Positions 51,467 to 61,266 are shown, numbered from the stretch's first letter. The stretch: 64,000 bases of DNA from Thainema sp966674685 (GCA_966674685.1 CBKWJC010000012.1:24856-88855); one strand, 5' to 3'. Notes: generated by a model from the sequence alone, not told the origin. Made by a program: numbers and translations.

Positions 51467-52271
51467 AATCGGTCTCAGCCTGCGATCGCACAACTTGATG
51501 ACGAGCTGATTTTTGCCAACAATAAGCTGTTTCAGTTCCTTTTGTTGTCGGTTGGTGAAGACTGTAACCCAGCCAAGTTATTGGCCCTAAAAGTAAACTA
51601 ATTAGCTCTTTAATTATCGCAGGCAGATAAGAAAAGGCAAGATCATGGGCTAATACTGTAACCGGATTGATAAATGTCGCTGATGCTTGACAGGATGACT
51701 GCATGAGCTTTTCCAACTCTGACAACGAATAACCTCGTCGCACATGGCCCCATTCTGCCATCACGTCTAAATCTTGCGGACAAATGCGTTTCATGAATGA
51801 GTAGTATGGAAATCGCCAGTTTTCATTGGGCGTGCTAACTAACAAGTATCCTTCGGGTTTTAGCACTCTGAATGCTTCCTGAATCGCCATTTGATCATCC
51901 GGAATATGTTCCAATACATCAAACATTGTGACAGCATCAAAGGTTTCATTATCGAAAGGAATCTGGGTGGCATTACCACAGATAAATCTGATCCTAGATT
52001 GCTGATTTAACGCCGAGTTTGCATAGGTGGGATCGAGATCAAGATTGGTAATCTGGGCTTTAGGAAACAGCATGGCCGATAGTCCACTCTTGCCACCTCC
52101 GACTTCTAAAACACTCAGATAAGGATGGTCTGGAGTGACTTGATGAATGGCTCGCATCTTCTCCCGGTAAAAAAATCCTTGGGTAAACGGCCTTGGAAAA
52201 GGATTTTGAGCTAAAAAAGACGATAAAGGGGTTTTATAAGAATGATTAGTTTGCTGCATGATTCTTGGCAT
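51453..52271 (-). CDS. Class I SAM-dependent methyltransferase
   Basis: 272 residues from ATG 52271 (a TTG lies five codons upstream and another ATG four codons downstream). YLSVLEVGGGKSGLSAMLFPKAQITNLDLDPTY is the SAM site (motif I and the acidic end of strand 2). DAVTMFDVLEHIPDDQMAIQEAFRVLKPEGYLLVSTPNENW are motifs II and III. The target is probably a sugar or lipid carrier in the cluster. Confidence 0.88.
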   Translation of the reverse strand: MPRIMQQTNHSYKTPLSSFLAQNPFPRPFTQGFFYREKMRAIHQVTPDHPYLSVLEVGGGKSGLSAMLFPKAQITNLDLDPTYANSALNQQSRIRFICGNATQIPFDNETFDAVTMFDVLEHIPDDQMAIQEAFRVLKPEGYLLVSTPNENWRFPYYSFMKRICPQDLDVMAEWGHVRRGYSLSELEKLMQSSCQASATFINPVTVLAHDLAFSYLPAIIKELISLLLGPITWLGYSLHQPTTKGTETAYCWQKSARHQVVRSQAETDYVLH

Positions 52272-52286
52272 CGATAAGGGTGTCAA

Positions 52287-52866
52287 TCAAGTAATTTAAT
52301 GTGAACCTTCGGGTTGATAACCTAGTTAATGGGAGTATCCCGAATGTGTAAATAGGCGGTTTTGTCCTTTCCCTAAATCCCTCTCCCAACGCTGAGCTAC
52401 TGCTTATACATAAATCTCCTAGACTTCGTTTCGACGTTGAGATCCCCCCTAGCCCCCCTTAAAAAGGGGGGAGATTGGCTCAAAGTTCCCCCTTTTTGAG
52501 GGGGATTTAGGGGGATCAATCCGGGATTTAGAAGAACTATTCAGATGTGTATAAGCAGTAGCCCAACGCTGAGGGAGGGACTTTGAAAGCCCCGCTCTTG
52601 CTCTCCTTTTCCCCATTGTGGGAGAAGGGGTTGGGGGATGAGGGTCATTTGCAAAAACGGGATGCTCCCCCGGTTTTTAGATGCGTTTATTTATGCCAAC
52701 CTACTTGGATAGTCAAAAATAAATGATGCTGTGGCTTTAGGGTACATTGAGCGAGGCGAAATATGTCATTTTGCAAGGTTGCTACCAGGGCAAAATAAGG
52801 ATTCTAATCACAAATTTTGAATTGATAGTTCCAGAGCGACACACAATTGAATTGTCGGGACGGTTT
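52287..52866. repeat. 580-bp spacer made of nested repeats
   Basis: From outside to inside: GGGAGTATCCCG (52331) and CGGGATGCTCCC (52658) with a family-2 right arm (CCGGTTTTTAGATGCG...CAACCTACTT, to 52706); then a CCCTCTCCC/GGGAGAAGGGG palindrome (about 52370 to 52650); then a 165-bp inverted-repeat element at 52397. The remainder (52707-52866) has no clear features. Confidence 0.7.
52397..52561. mobile_element. 165-bp MITE-like element with 12-bp target duplication
   Basis: Ends are exact 14-bp inverted repeats CTACTGCTTATACA. Both flanks carry CCCAACGCTGAG (52385-52396 and 52562-52573). The interior has GATCCCCCCTAGCCCCCC and GGGGGATTTAGGGGGATC, the same central palindrome as the 140-bp element at 13835, although the ends differ. 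No ORF. Confidence 0.8.
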
Positions 52867-54303
52867 TTATTTTTTGTTTTGTGTATAGCCATTTTGTATG
52901 CAGCTATTCGATATATGATTAGTTTCTAAATTTGCCAGATGTTTGGCGCAGCGTATGTAAAAAGCAGTACCAGATAAATAACCTCTGATTTCCGATAAAG
53001 TTGTGCGATATTTTCCTCTAAACTGAAAGACTAATCCTAAGAAAAGCTGCCGTATATAATATCGGGGTAGAGCGATAAAAATGCGCCGCAAATTGCCCCA
53101 GTGGCGATGTCGAACTGCTTGTATCCACAGCGCTACGGTATGTCCTCGCATATAGGCATACATTTGCTGATTAAGGCTGGTGAAATCTTCCCGGTGATGA
53201 TGAAAAACAACGGCTGAAGGTTCGTATTGACAGCACCAACCTGCGGCTAAAATTCGATACCACAGTTCTGAATCTTCGCTACAGCCAGAGGCTCCTGCAC
53301 CGAGTCGTTCATCGAATCCGCCTAGCTGAGTAAAGACATCGCGTCGGAATGCCATGTTTGCGCCTGCTCCAATTCGCCAAACGGGAACTCCGAAGGGTTT
53401 CATCTCTTCAAAAAAGAGTCTGTCAAAGCTGAGGGGACGATAACCCCAGCCAAAACCTGTTGTCCCTCGTTGGAAGACTTCTTCAGGTTCAGAATCCAGC
53501 TTGGCGGGCAGAATTAGCCCTGTCATAGCCATCACGTTTGGCTGAGCAAAGGCGGCCCGAATGCCATTTATCCAATGGGGATGAACAGCAACGTCGTCAT
53601 CGGTGAATGCAATTAGATCGCCTGTAGCGGCTCGTAGTCCTGTGTTACGGGCAACACTCAATCCCACTTTGGGTTCTAAGATGTAGCGGATGTTGGGAAA
53701 TTGAGCCACTAAGGATCGAGTGGCTTCTGAGCTGGGAGCATTGTCAACGACGATGATTTCGTTTGGTTGGGAGGCTAGGGAATTTAGCGATCGCAAACAG
53801 TAAGCGAGCTGTTTGGGGCGATTGTGGGTGCAGATAATCAGCGAAATACTCTGCTGAGCTTGAGTAGCTACTGCGGCCTGCTGCTGTTTTTGTAGATAGA
53901 TTAAGGGTTGAGCAACTGCCGCGATTTCTGCACAGCTTGGAATTTGACCCTGGGGCTGTATCCAATTACCAAATGCACCGGGTAGCGGTGCGGCAAACCC
54001 CTGCTTTAATACATAGCTGCCGACTGTTGGTGTAATGACAGGCAGCAAGCGATTCACCAGTTGGTGAGGGGACAAGGGCAATTGGGAGGCCGTAATTTCG
54101 AGGTGTCCCAGGGGAATTTGTTGCCACCAAAAGACGGCATACAACCCCTTCTGAAACCTTAAAGGTTCTAGCGCTGGAACTGCTTGGCTCAGGTCAAAAT
54201 GGTGAATTTTCCATAATGGCTGAGTTGATGTTTTCGGCGTTTCAGGAGGTACTGTTGCCGATAAGTGAGCGTTTGTTGCTGGTACCTTTAACTCATTTGA
54301 CAT
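52867..54303 (-). CDS. GT2 glycosyltransferase with extra N-terminal domain
   Basis: 478 residues from ATG 54303, overlapping the previous gene by 11 bp. Residues 30-130 form a domain (WKIHHFDLSQAVPALEPLRFQKGLYAVFWWQQIPLGHLEI) also seen in the cluster's GT2 at 55273. The GT-A catalytic part starts at ISLIICTHNRPKQLAYCLRSL with VVDNAPS and the DDDVAVHPHW metal motif; ASGCSEDSELWYRIL holds the acceptor acid. C-terminal basic and hydrophobic stretches suggest a membrane-attached enzyme. Part of exopolysaccharide synthesis. Confidence 0.9.
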   Translation of the reverse strand: MSNELKVPATNAHLSATVPPETPKTSTQPLWKIHHFDLSQAVPALEPLRFQKGLYAVFWWQQIPLGHLEITASQLPLSPHQLVNRLLPVITPTVGSYVLKQGFAAPLPGAFGNWIQPQGQIPSCAEIAAVAQPLIYLQKQQQAAVATQAQQSISLIICTHNRPKQLAYCLRSLNSLASQPNEIIVVDNAPSSEATRSLVAQFPNIRYILEPKVGLSVARNTGLRAATGDLIAFTDDDVAVHPHWINGIRAAFAQPNVMAMTGLILPAKLDSEPEEVFQRGTTGFGWGYRPLSFDRLFFEEMKPFGVPVWRIGAGANMAFRRDVFTQLGGFDERLGAGASGCSEDSELWYRILAAGWCCQYEPSAVVFHHHREDFTSLNQQMYAYMRGHTVALWIQAVRHRHWGNLRRIFIALPRYYIRQLFLGLVFQFRGKYRTTLSEIRGYLSGTAFYIRCAKHLANLETNHISNSCIQNGYTQNKK

Positions 54304-55276
54304 ACGCTTTAGCACTCCCTAGAAGTTGCTGGCGCTGCTGGGTATCCATACTGAATAGCTGCCAAATGCCAACCCAGTAGCCCCACCAGAACTGCAACGT
54401 AATACGGCTTTCTGCGATCGCACAACGCTGTAAAACTGATTTGATCAGCACTTTACTGGCATAGAAACTCTGTTTCCATGCTTCTTGAATTGACCGAAGC
54501 ACCCAAGCTGGGTAGGACTGATCCCACTCCAAGGATTTAACAAATAACTGGCTCATGCCTAGTCGGTAGTTGATATTGAGTAGATACTGATAGGTCATGC
54601 GCTGGGCGGCAATTTGGTGGAAAAGCTGCATGGTCGGGACGTACCATAGCTGGTACTGGGCGGCAATGCGTAAGGCAATTTCCATATCGCCACCGGACAC
54701 GAGGGTCTTGCCCACCCGATCCGCTAGAAGTTGGCGCTCAATCCAGCCAACGGCTGCCAAGGCGGAGCGATTAATCACAACACCTGCCCCAACGAGCCAA
54801 GAGACAGGTTTAGTTTCCGTGCCCAGCTCTTGCTCAGCAAAGGCATATTTAAACGGCATTGCGTAGGCAGGAGGTGAAACTTCCCATTCCAGCGTGACTC
54901 GTCCACCAAATGCTCCACAGTGGGGCTGCTGGAGCGCAAACTGAGCCGCTTCAGCCACCCAGTTTGGCGCGAGAAAACAGTCATCATCAACAAATGCAAT
55001 CCACGGAGCCATTGTTTGATGTACGCCACATAGTCGCGCTGGTGTTAAACCTTGCACCGCTTCGGACACCATGCGTAAGTTGGGAATATTGCCTAAACCA
55101 ATCGCCTGTTCGACGACCTCTGCCGTGTGATCGGTACAGTTATTGTTAACGACAAGAACGCCCCACTGAACCGATGCGGTAACCTGTTGCTGTGCGATCG
55201 CAGTTAAAGCACCCGCCAGCATCTCGGCATTGTTATAGGTACAGATAATCAGCTCTAAGAAAGGCGCATCTGTCAT
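54293..55276 (-). CDS. GT2 glycosyltransferase
   Basis: 327 residues. LELIICTYNNAEMLAGALTAI opens the GT-A fold; VVNNNCTDHT, AFVDDDCFLAPNWV (metal-binding DDD) and SGGDMEIALRIAAQ (catalytic acid region) follow. Inverting family-2 enzyme, sugar unknown. Its start overlaps the upstream stop by 4 bp (ATGA-type) and its stop overlaps the next start, so translation is coupled. Confidence 0.9.
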   Translation of the reverse strand: MTDAPFLELIICTYNNAEMLAGALTAIAQQQVTASVQWGVLVVNNNCTDHTAEVVEQAIGLGNIPNLRMVSEAVQGLTPARLCGVHQTMAPWIAFVDDDCFLAPNWVAEAAQFALQQPHCGAFGGRVTLEWEVSPPAYAMPFKYAFAEQELGTETKPVSWLVGAGVVINRSALAAVGWIERQLLADRVGKTLVSGGDMEIALRIAAQYQLWYVPTMQLFHQIAAQRMTYQYLLNINYRLGMSQLFVKSLEWDQSYPAWVLRSIQEAWKQSFYASKVLIKSVLQRCAIAESRITLQFWWGYWVGIWQLFSMDTQQRQQLLGSAKAYVK

Positions 55277-56517
55277 GAGTACTGCCTCCGAATCTGCTCA
55301 ACCCGACGTTGCGATCGCTGATACTCGCCACATAGCCCCTGAATACCACCCCACAGTTCTGCCCACACCATCCGGGGTGGCAAGATGCGGCTGCCGACAT
55401 AGCCATCAAGCAACTGCTTAAACTGATACTTAAACCACCAGCCAATTATGCGTAGCAGCTTGATGCGTTGACGTTGGCTTTGATCGTGCTGATACGACTT
55501 GACGATAAACGCCATGAAACCAGCCCCCCAGCTCCAATACTGACGCTGAAGTTGTTTGAATTCGCGGCGATGCTGATGGTAAACCAAAAATTGGGGTTCA
55601 TAAATCAATGGATAGCCAGCCCGAACAATCCGGTAGAAGATGTCCAGATCGCCGCCGCCCGGTAGTGGAGCGCCTGTGTCGAGCGCATCATCAAATCCAC
55701 CCATCTTAAGCAACACGTCACGGCGAAAAGCCATATTACAACCTGCGCCAAAATTGCCCGCGCCGCAGGGGTAGAACGGATTATCGACTTGGGTTGAACC
55801 GTGGTAGCGGATTTTCTCAAAGCCGCGCCGAAATCCGCCCCGGCGCTCAAATATAATCTGAGCTTCGGTTTCTAATTCATAGGGCAAAACCAGTCCCGTA
55901 AACCCACCTGCATCCGGATTTTCAGCCCAAGCTTCCTGCAAACCCACAAGCCAGCGTCGATCGACGATCACATCGTCATCTAAAAAGGCCAGCAGTTCAC
56001 CCGTTGCTTCCTGAAGCGCTCGATTACGAGCAAAATCTAGTCCAGGCTTGGGTTCACGAGTATATTGCACGCTCGGCATAGATTGAATCAACTCATAGGT
56101 TCGCTCATCGCTCGGTGCATTATCGACCACTAAGATGTCGAACGGGGGAGGCTGCTCTAGGTCGGGTTGCTGGAGGGCAAGTAATGCGGTTAAGCAACGC
56201 TGCATATTGTCCGGTCGATCTTTGGTGCAGATGGCGACAGTGAGCGTTGGGAAAGGAACGGGTGCAGCCGTCTGAGGCAGGTCTTGACGAATTTTTTCCT
56301 GGAGTAGCTGGGTGCCGATTTGCTGGTCTAAAAGCTGAGCAACTGTCGCAGCAGATAGAGGCGTCTGGGTAGGAAAAGGCTGCAAAATGAAGCCAATGGG
56401 GCGATCGCAGTAGCGTACAATCAGCGCTAAGCCGCTGTCATTCTTTTCGAAAACAAGATCAAGAGACCAATCAGGCTGTAGATGACTCAGTTCAAGCTCA
56501 CGAATGGGATAGCGCAT
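55273..56517 (-). CDS. GT2 glycosyltransferase with the same N-terminal domain as the gene at 52867
   Basis: 414 residues from ATG 56517; the frame extends upstream to 56658 but only through ABC-transporter sequence. The N-terminal domain (YPIRELELSHLQPDWSLDLVFEKNDSGLALIVRYCDRPIGFI) precedes GT-A: LTVAICTKDRPDNMQRCLTALL, VVDNAPSD, AFLDDDVIVDRRW, and GGGDLDIFYRIVRAG. It overlaps the transporter gene by 20 bp. Confidence 0.9.
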   Translation of the reverse strand: MRYPIRELELSHLQPDWSLDLVFEKNDSGLALIVRYCDRPIGFILQPFPTQTPLSAATVAQLLDQQIGTQLLQEKIRQDLPQTAAPVPFPTLTVAICTKDRPDNMQRCLTALLALQQPDLEQPPPFDILVVDNAPSDERTYELIQSMPSVQYTREPKPGLDFARNRALQEATGELLAFLDDDVIVDRRWLVGLQEAWAENPDAGGFTGLVLPYELETEAQIIFERRGGFRRGFEKIRYHGSTQVDNPFYPCGAGNFGAGCNMAFRRDVLLKMGGFDDALDTGAPLPGGGDLDIFYRIVRAGYPLIYEPQFLVYHQHRREFKQLQRQYWSWGAGFMAFIVKSYQHDQSQRQRIKLLRIIGWWFKYQFKQLLDGYVGSRILPPRMVWAELWGGIQGLCGEYQRSQRRVEQIRRQYS

Positions 56518-58306
56518 GACTGTATTGCAGTTGATAAAGTTGATGAAAGAGTCCTTGGTTTTGCAGCAGTTGTGATAGATTGCCACGTTCAACAATTTGT
56601 CCTTGATCGAGCACAACAATTTGATCAGCCTGCTCAATGGTAGATAACCGATGGGCAATCACAATCACAGTGCGATCGCGACTAAATTCAGCCAAGGCCG
56701 CCTGAATTAAATGTTCAGATCGGGTATCCAATGCATTGGTGGCTTCGTCGAGAATCAGGATTTCAGGATCTCGCACAATGGCGCGGGCGAGTGCCAGTCG
56801 CTGTCGTTGTCCTCCTGACAGCAGCAGTCCGCGATCGCCGACCAGATGGTCGTAGCCACCCTCAAGCTGCATAATAAAATCGTGGGCATTGGCCCGCTTC
56901 GCTGCTTCGATGATGTCGATATCTGTGGCATCTAAGCGACCGTAGGCAATGTTGTCTCGAATGCTGGCGCTGAACAGGTGAATATCTTGGCTCACAATCG
57001 CAATTCGCGATCGCCAACTCTCTAAACTAAAGTGGTTTAGCACAGCTTGATCCACATAAATTTGCCCCGTCGTTGCATCGTAAAAGCGACAAATTAGATT
57101 AATAAGTGTTGACTTACCTGCACCAGATGGGCCAACTAATGCCGTAACTTTCCCTTTGGGAATACGCAATGAAATATCGTGAAGTGCGAGATCATCTTGG
57201 CCTTGATTTTCATACTGAAAACTTACCTGATCAAGCAAAATCTCATCCTGTAGTCCTTGAAATTGCAGATGTCCAGATGTTTGATAAGGCTTATTTTCAT
57301 GACTAATAAAGTCTAAAACTACAGTAATTGAACCATCTGTTGCCATCAAACTCACTCGATAGGTATCAATGAGTTTAATCTGAGGCTGTACTCGATACAG
57401 CATGAACATAAACGTCAAAATTGTTGACAGGGAAGATGGATTATTGAGTAGTGACCATACCAAAACTCCAATGATTAAGAATGTTGCTAGTCCTTCATGT
57501 AGGGGATCAACTAAGCCATATAGCAGCTCAAGTCGCCAAAATAAATGTTTGACTTGCTGTGAGGCTTGATCAAAGCGATGCTGTTCGTACTCCTCACGAT
57601 TAAATGCACGAATTGTTCGCATTCCCATTAATCCTTCGCACATCAAAGTCGCCAATATAGTATTCGCTTTGACGGCTCGGTGACCGATCAGTTGTGCTTG
57701 TTGCGTAACATACCGAATAATCAGCGAGATCAACAGCATGAGAATGCTAATTAACAGCATTAATCGCCATGATAGGAGCAATAGCAGAATGGTGAATACG
57801 GCTACAACGCAAATACTCACCATCAAATTCACCAACATTTCAAGGGCACGAATGACTTGCCAGCTCTCGGTTGCTAATAAGTTTAGTAGTTGCCCAGAAT
57901 CTTTGGCCTCTAAATAGGAGTAATGGAGCTGTAGTAGCTGATTGAAAATTTTGGCTCGAATTTGATGACCGACTTGATGTGTAAACCAGCTAAATAATGT
58001 TTTATTGGTATAAGCTAAAACATTTTTCACCAGAATTGCGATCGCAATTGCGATCGCAATCATCACTAATCGACGCTCGTCTGAGAATCCTGCAAACGAG
58101 CTGTTCAGTAAAGCCACCAGTCCTTGCTGCTGAGCTGATTGAGACGGATCTGAGTCTAGACTATGTAAAAGCGGAATTAATAAGCTAATACCGATACCTT
58201 CTGCCAATGAAGATAAAATGCCTAGACCAACGATGGCAATTGCCACCCATTTATAGGCGCGAATGAATGGATAAAGAGTACGTATTAACTGAATTTCCTT
58301 CATCAT
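56498..58306 (-). CDS. ABC transporter, fused membrane and ATPase domains (MsbA-like exporter)
   Basis: 602 residues. Six helices lie in the first 320 residues. The ATPase domain has Walker A LVGPSGAGKSTLI, Q-loop SQDIHLF, signature LLSGGQRQRLALARA, Walker B ILILDEATNALD and the H-loop in VIAHRLSTI. It probably exports a lipid-linked sugar or glycolipid made by the surrounding glycosyltransferases. It follows the first GT2 with a 1-bp overlap. Confidence 0.9.
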   Translation of the reverse strand: MMKEIQLIRTLYPFIRAYKWVAIAIVGLGILSSLAEGIGISLLIPLLHSLDSDPSQSAQQQGLVALLNSSFAGFSDERRLVMIAIAIAIAILVKNVLAYTNKTLFSWFTHQVGHQIRAKIFNQLLQLHYSYLEAKDSGQLLNLLATESWQVIRALEMLVNLMVSICVVAVFTILLLLLSWRLMLLISILMLLISLIIRYVTQQAQLIGHRAVKANTILATLMCEGLMGMRTIRAFNREEYEQHRFDQASQQVKHLFWRLELLYGLVDPLHEGLATFLIIGVLVWSLLNNPSSLSTILTFMFMLYRVQPQIKLIDTYRVSLMATDGSITVVLDFISHENKPYQTSGHLQFQGLQDEILLDQVSFQYENQGQDDLALHDISLRIPKGKVTALVGPSGAGKSTLINLICRFYDATTGQIYVDQAVLNHFSLESWRSRIAIVSQDIHLFSASIRDNIAYGRLDATDIDIIEAAKRANAHDFIMQLEGGYDHLVGDRGLLLSGGQRQRLALARAIVRDPEILILDEATNALDTRSEHLIQAALAEFSRDRTVIVIAHRLSTIEQADQIVVLDQGQIVERGNLSQLLQNQGLFHQLYQLQYSHALSHS

Positions 58307-59499
58307 TATTTATCTACGATCAAGAAGGAGCTAGTTGGATGGTTATAAACAGATGTTTTAGATCGTTTTACAACTATTGAAACGAGACAGTGAAACAGGT
58401 GATTAATGTGAATAGTGAGCCATAGAGCTAATCGAGGAGCAGAAAATTCGGGAGGTAATAGGTCGCAATTTTGCGTATCAGAATGTACAGCTAGTGGTGA
58501 CTGGAAAACGTCTGATTTTGGCTGATAGTGCGATCGCAGTATTATCTGTAAACGAGCCTTTAAATGCGCCAGTAAACTTGCACCATGCAACCGATAGAAA
58601 CCCGGTCGAAGCCAAGGACTAAACTTATCTGCCGCTAACGCCTGCCTTAACCAAAAGCGCGTGATGTCATGCTGTTGATAACGATGACATTGGTGAGCAA
58701 AGTATATATACAAGTTGCTACTTGATAAGTTAAATAGGTAAGACGGCACATGTGGAGAGCGCTGATGAGCACTTGCCATGATGAGCCGATGGGATTTTGC
58801 CATCGTTCGATAGTCGCCCGACATACTGTTGCTAAGCTTACGATAGCCAACTAAAAATTCAGGCACGACCTGGAATTCATATCGCTCTGAAATTCGCAAA
58901 TATAGATCCCAGTCTTCGCACCCCTGTGCTTGTTGATGGCGTAGTTCTGGATCATATCCGCCAACTTGATCTAGACAGCTTCGGCGAATTAAGGTTGCAC
59001 TTGCATTGCCAATAAAGTTGTGAGCAATCAGCGTTGTATAAACGTTCCCACCAATTTGAGCTGAGTGAAATTCGCCCGTCGGGAGATTTTGTTCATCAAT
59101 ATCAACCGACCATGAGTAGACTAAACCAATCCGGTTGCCCCCTTGCTGCATGGCTTGTACCTGCCGCTGAATTTGAGTGGGATACCAAATATCATCCGCA
59201 TCAATGGGTGCAATAAACTCACCCTTCGCATTTTGAATAGCCAAGTTACGTGCCGCAGCAACTCCACAATTTGGCTGCTGCAACAGTCGAATTCGCCTAT
59301 CCTTTTGTATAAGCTGATTGACAATTTCGACAGTGCGATCGCAAGAGCCATCATCAACAACAATAATGTCTAGATTTGGATACGTTTGACTCATGACAGA
59401 TGTCAATGTATCTCTGATGAAATTTGCGGCATTATAAGCAGGAATGATGACCGAAACTAGCGGATTTGAGGAAGTAACCGAATTTATAAGGGAAGACAT
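58306..59499 (-). CDS. GT2 glycosyltransferase, first gene of the minus-strand cluster
   Basis: 397 residues from ATG 59499; an upstream TTG at 59580 is less likely. The GT-A signature is PLVSVIIPAYNAANFIRDTLTSVMSQTYPNLDIIVVDDGSCD, then APIDADDIWYP (metal site) and QGCEDWDLYLRISE (acid). The promoter of the whole 50-59 kb operon should be in the repeat-rich region between 59500 and 60336. Confidence 0.9.
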   Translation of the reverse strand: MSSLINSVTSSNPLVSVIIPAYNAANFIRDTLTSVMSQTYPNLDIIVVDDGSCDRTVEIVNQLIQKDRRIRLLQQPNCGVAAARNLAIQNAKGEFIAPIDADDIWYPTQIQRQVQAMQQGGNRIGLVYSWSVDIDEQNLPTGEFHSAQIGGNVYTTLIAHNFIGNASATLIRRSCLDQVGGYDPELRHQQAQGCEDWDLYLRISERYEFQVVPEFLVGYRKLSNSMSGDYRTMAKSHRLIMASAHQRSPHVPSYLFNLSSSNLYIYFAHQCHRYQQHDITRFWLRQALAADKFSPWLRPGFYRLHGASLLAHLKARLQIILRSHYQPKSDVFQSPLAVHSDTQNCDLLPPEFSAPRLALWLTIHINHLFHCLVSIVVKRSKTSVYNHPTSSFLIVDK

Positions 59500-59748
59500 A
59501 GGAATCAAGGGATGACCGAGGAAAGGCTGATCAAAATTTGTATGTATTACTGTGCCAAACGATATCTTTAGAGCTTGCAATGATGGAGAAAATAGATCGG
59601 CTAAAGTTAGCCTTAAATCTGCGATCGCAGGCTGCGGCTACCGTTATTTTGTTGATTTAGCTAAAGCAGCCGAGTAAAAAAATGTACTGAGATAAGAAAT
59701 TAGTTGCTCCAGGAGCATCATCATAGGAACTAATTAAAGCCGTTAAAT

Positions 59749-59822
59749 GTTGAAAACTATGATTTATTTTTTGTGAAGCGTTTGCTCCATAAACGCTTTG
59801 CAGAAAATAAATTGAGTTTCTA
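59749..59822. repeat. Family-1 hairpin repeat, copy E (right end replaced)
   Basis: TGTTGAAAACTATGATTTAT through AAATAAATTGAGTTTCTATA. The right tail of the family (ACGCAGACTTGATAT) is missing; a family-2 element starts at exactly that point (59823). Confidence 0.7.
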
Positions 59823-59928
59823 TAAGTAGCTACATACAAATAAATGCATGTCTAAAAAACCGGGGGAACGCTCCGGCGGAGCGCTCCCCCGGTTTTTTTT
59901 GATGCGTTTATTTATGTCAACCTACTTA
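59823..59928. repeat. Family-2 hairpin repeat, copy 3
   Basis: 106 bp from TAAGTAGCTACATACAAATA to TCAACCTACTTA. The centre pairs AACCGGGGGAACGCTCC with GGAGCGCTCCCCCGGTT, one mismatch. It is joined to the truncated family-1 copy. Confidence 0.85.
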
Positions 59929-60154
59929 TATGGTCTTGAGATTAGTCCTTTATTCAGGATCGTTTTCACAAAAACTGGTATTAAAAGTGGCAGATGACTA
60001 TGAATGATGACTATTAACAACGATATATAGCTTCTCTTGTATAGGGATAATCCCTTATGTGCATTCATCTAAATTTGATTATTAGCAAAGTCTTGATAAA
60101 CTTTTGCGTAATTTTCCTGAAAGGCTGCTTGTCGTTCCTGTCGAATAGGAAGAC

Positions 60155-60252
60155 TCACATCTTGCACCTTGCACTTGAGAACCTATAAAGAGTTACTGTG
60201 TCGCCGTGATGCGTCGGCAAATAATTCTTGTGGGTTTGGGGTGCAGGGTGTA
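60155..60252. repeat. Family-5 inverted repeat, copy upstream of the Ap4A gene
   Basis: 98 bp with ends TCACATCTTGCACC and GGTGCAGGGTGTAA (11 of 14 match after reversal) around GTGTCGCCGTGATGCGTCGGCAA. Same family as 8808 and 19438. It ends 84 bp before the likely start. Confidence 0.7.
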
Positions 60253-60336
60253 AGTCCTACTCGCTGGCTGTTTTCAAAGAGACTCACAATTCGCTACAGT
60301 GAGCAGACAGGATTGAACAATCAAGTAGGCATCGGT

Positions 60337-61266
60337 ATGAGTAAGCGTTCTTTAGATCAGGAAGGGGGAGGAACGTCGCCTCATTCAATGACAGGACATA
60401 ACCGCGCAGATTCATTGTGGATCAAGGTACAGGCGCAAACGGAGCATGGACTGCGCTGCGGAGCGTTGCACCCGCTAGAAACGCGCTATGAGATTGTGGA
60501 GCAGAACGGGATTCCCTTTGTGGTGTATGTGCTCAAAAACTTACAGCGCAAGGCAAACGCAACGCAGAAGCAGGATAAGGATTTCGACCCGTTTTTGCCC
60601 CACGAACCCGATTTATTTGTGGCTAACCTGTCGGACACTCATTTTTGTCTGCTAAATAAGTTTAAAGTCGTTGATCATCATCTGCTGGTTGTTACGCGCG
60701 AGTTTGAAGAACAGCTTGATGTGTTGAATGCAAAAGACTGGGCAGCGCTGTGGCGGTGCTTGCGCTCAATTGACGGTTTGGGTTTTTATAACGCGGGAGC
60801 AGAAGCGGGAGCTAGCCAGCGGCATAAGCATTTGCAGTTGATTCCGTTTCCGCTGATGCCCAATGGTGGACGGTTGCCGATCGCAACTGTGATCCAGCAG
60901 GTCGAGTTTATAGATGATATCGGCACCGTTCCGAGTTTTGAGTTTCAACATGCGATCGCATCTCTCCCTCCCTTTTTTGATCTCTGCCAGCTTACTGATG
61001 CTGAGGTAGGCACAGTGCTTGAAACCCACTACCATCAGCTTCTTCACTGGCTACAGCTAACCTCTACAGCCGAACCACCTATTTACAATCTGCTGATCAC
61101 CCGCGAGTGGATGATGGTGATTCCGCGATCGCAGGATCAAGTCAGCGGTATCTCGCTCAATTCACTGGCCTATGCAGGGACGCTGCTGGTCAAAGATGCC
61201 GCCCAGCTCGAACAGGTGAAACAGATGAGACCGATGACGTTGCTCAATCAGGCCGCTGTTCAGTAG
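60337..61266 (+). CDS. Ap4A phosphorylase (ATP adenylyltransferase)
   Basis: 309 residues from ATG 60337; ATG 60388 is also possible, while the frame upstream to 60169 is repeat sequence. The HIT-superfamily triad is in ASQRHKHLQLIPFPL (HxHxQ). KFKVVDHHLLVVTREFEEQ and FYNAGAEAGAS are typical of the Apa1/Apa2 group. It splits diadenosine tetraphosphate with phosphate to ATP and ADP. Such enzymes are known in filamentous cyanobacteria. Confidence 0.88.
   Translation: MSKRSLDQEGGGTSPHSMTGHNRADSLWIKVQAQTEHGLRCGALHPLETRYEIVEQNGIPFVVYVLKNLQRKANATQKQDKDFDPFLPHEPDLFVANLSDTHFCLLNKFKVVDHHLLVVTREFEEQLDVLNAKDWAALWRCLRSIDGLGFYNAGAEAGASQRHKHLQLIPFPLMPNGGRLPIATVIQQVEFIDDIGTVPSFEFQHAIASLPPFFDLCQLTDAEVGTVLETHYHQLLHWLQLTSTAEPPIYNLLITREWMMVIPRSQDQVSGISLNSLAYAGTLLVKDAAQLEQVKQMRPMTLLNQAAVQ

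Noticed and set aside
52747..52929. 60-residue ORF with a hydrophobic C-terminus
   Set aside because: TTG start, no ribosome site and overlap with the 3' end of a convergent GT2 gene; kept out for lack of support.
56518..56658. 47-residue N-terminal extension of the GT2 gene at 55273
   Set aside because: It would run entirely inside the ABC transporter gene; the ATG at 56517 fits the domain start.
60169..60336. N-terminal extension of the Ap4A phosphorylase
   Set aside because: These codons translate a family-5 repeat and do not resemble the enzyme family.
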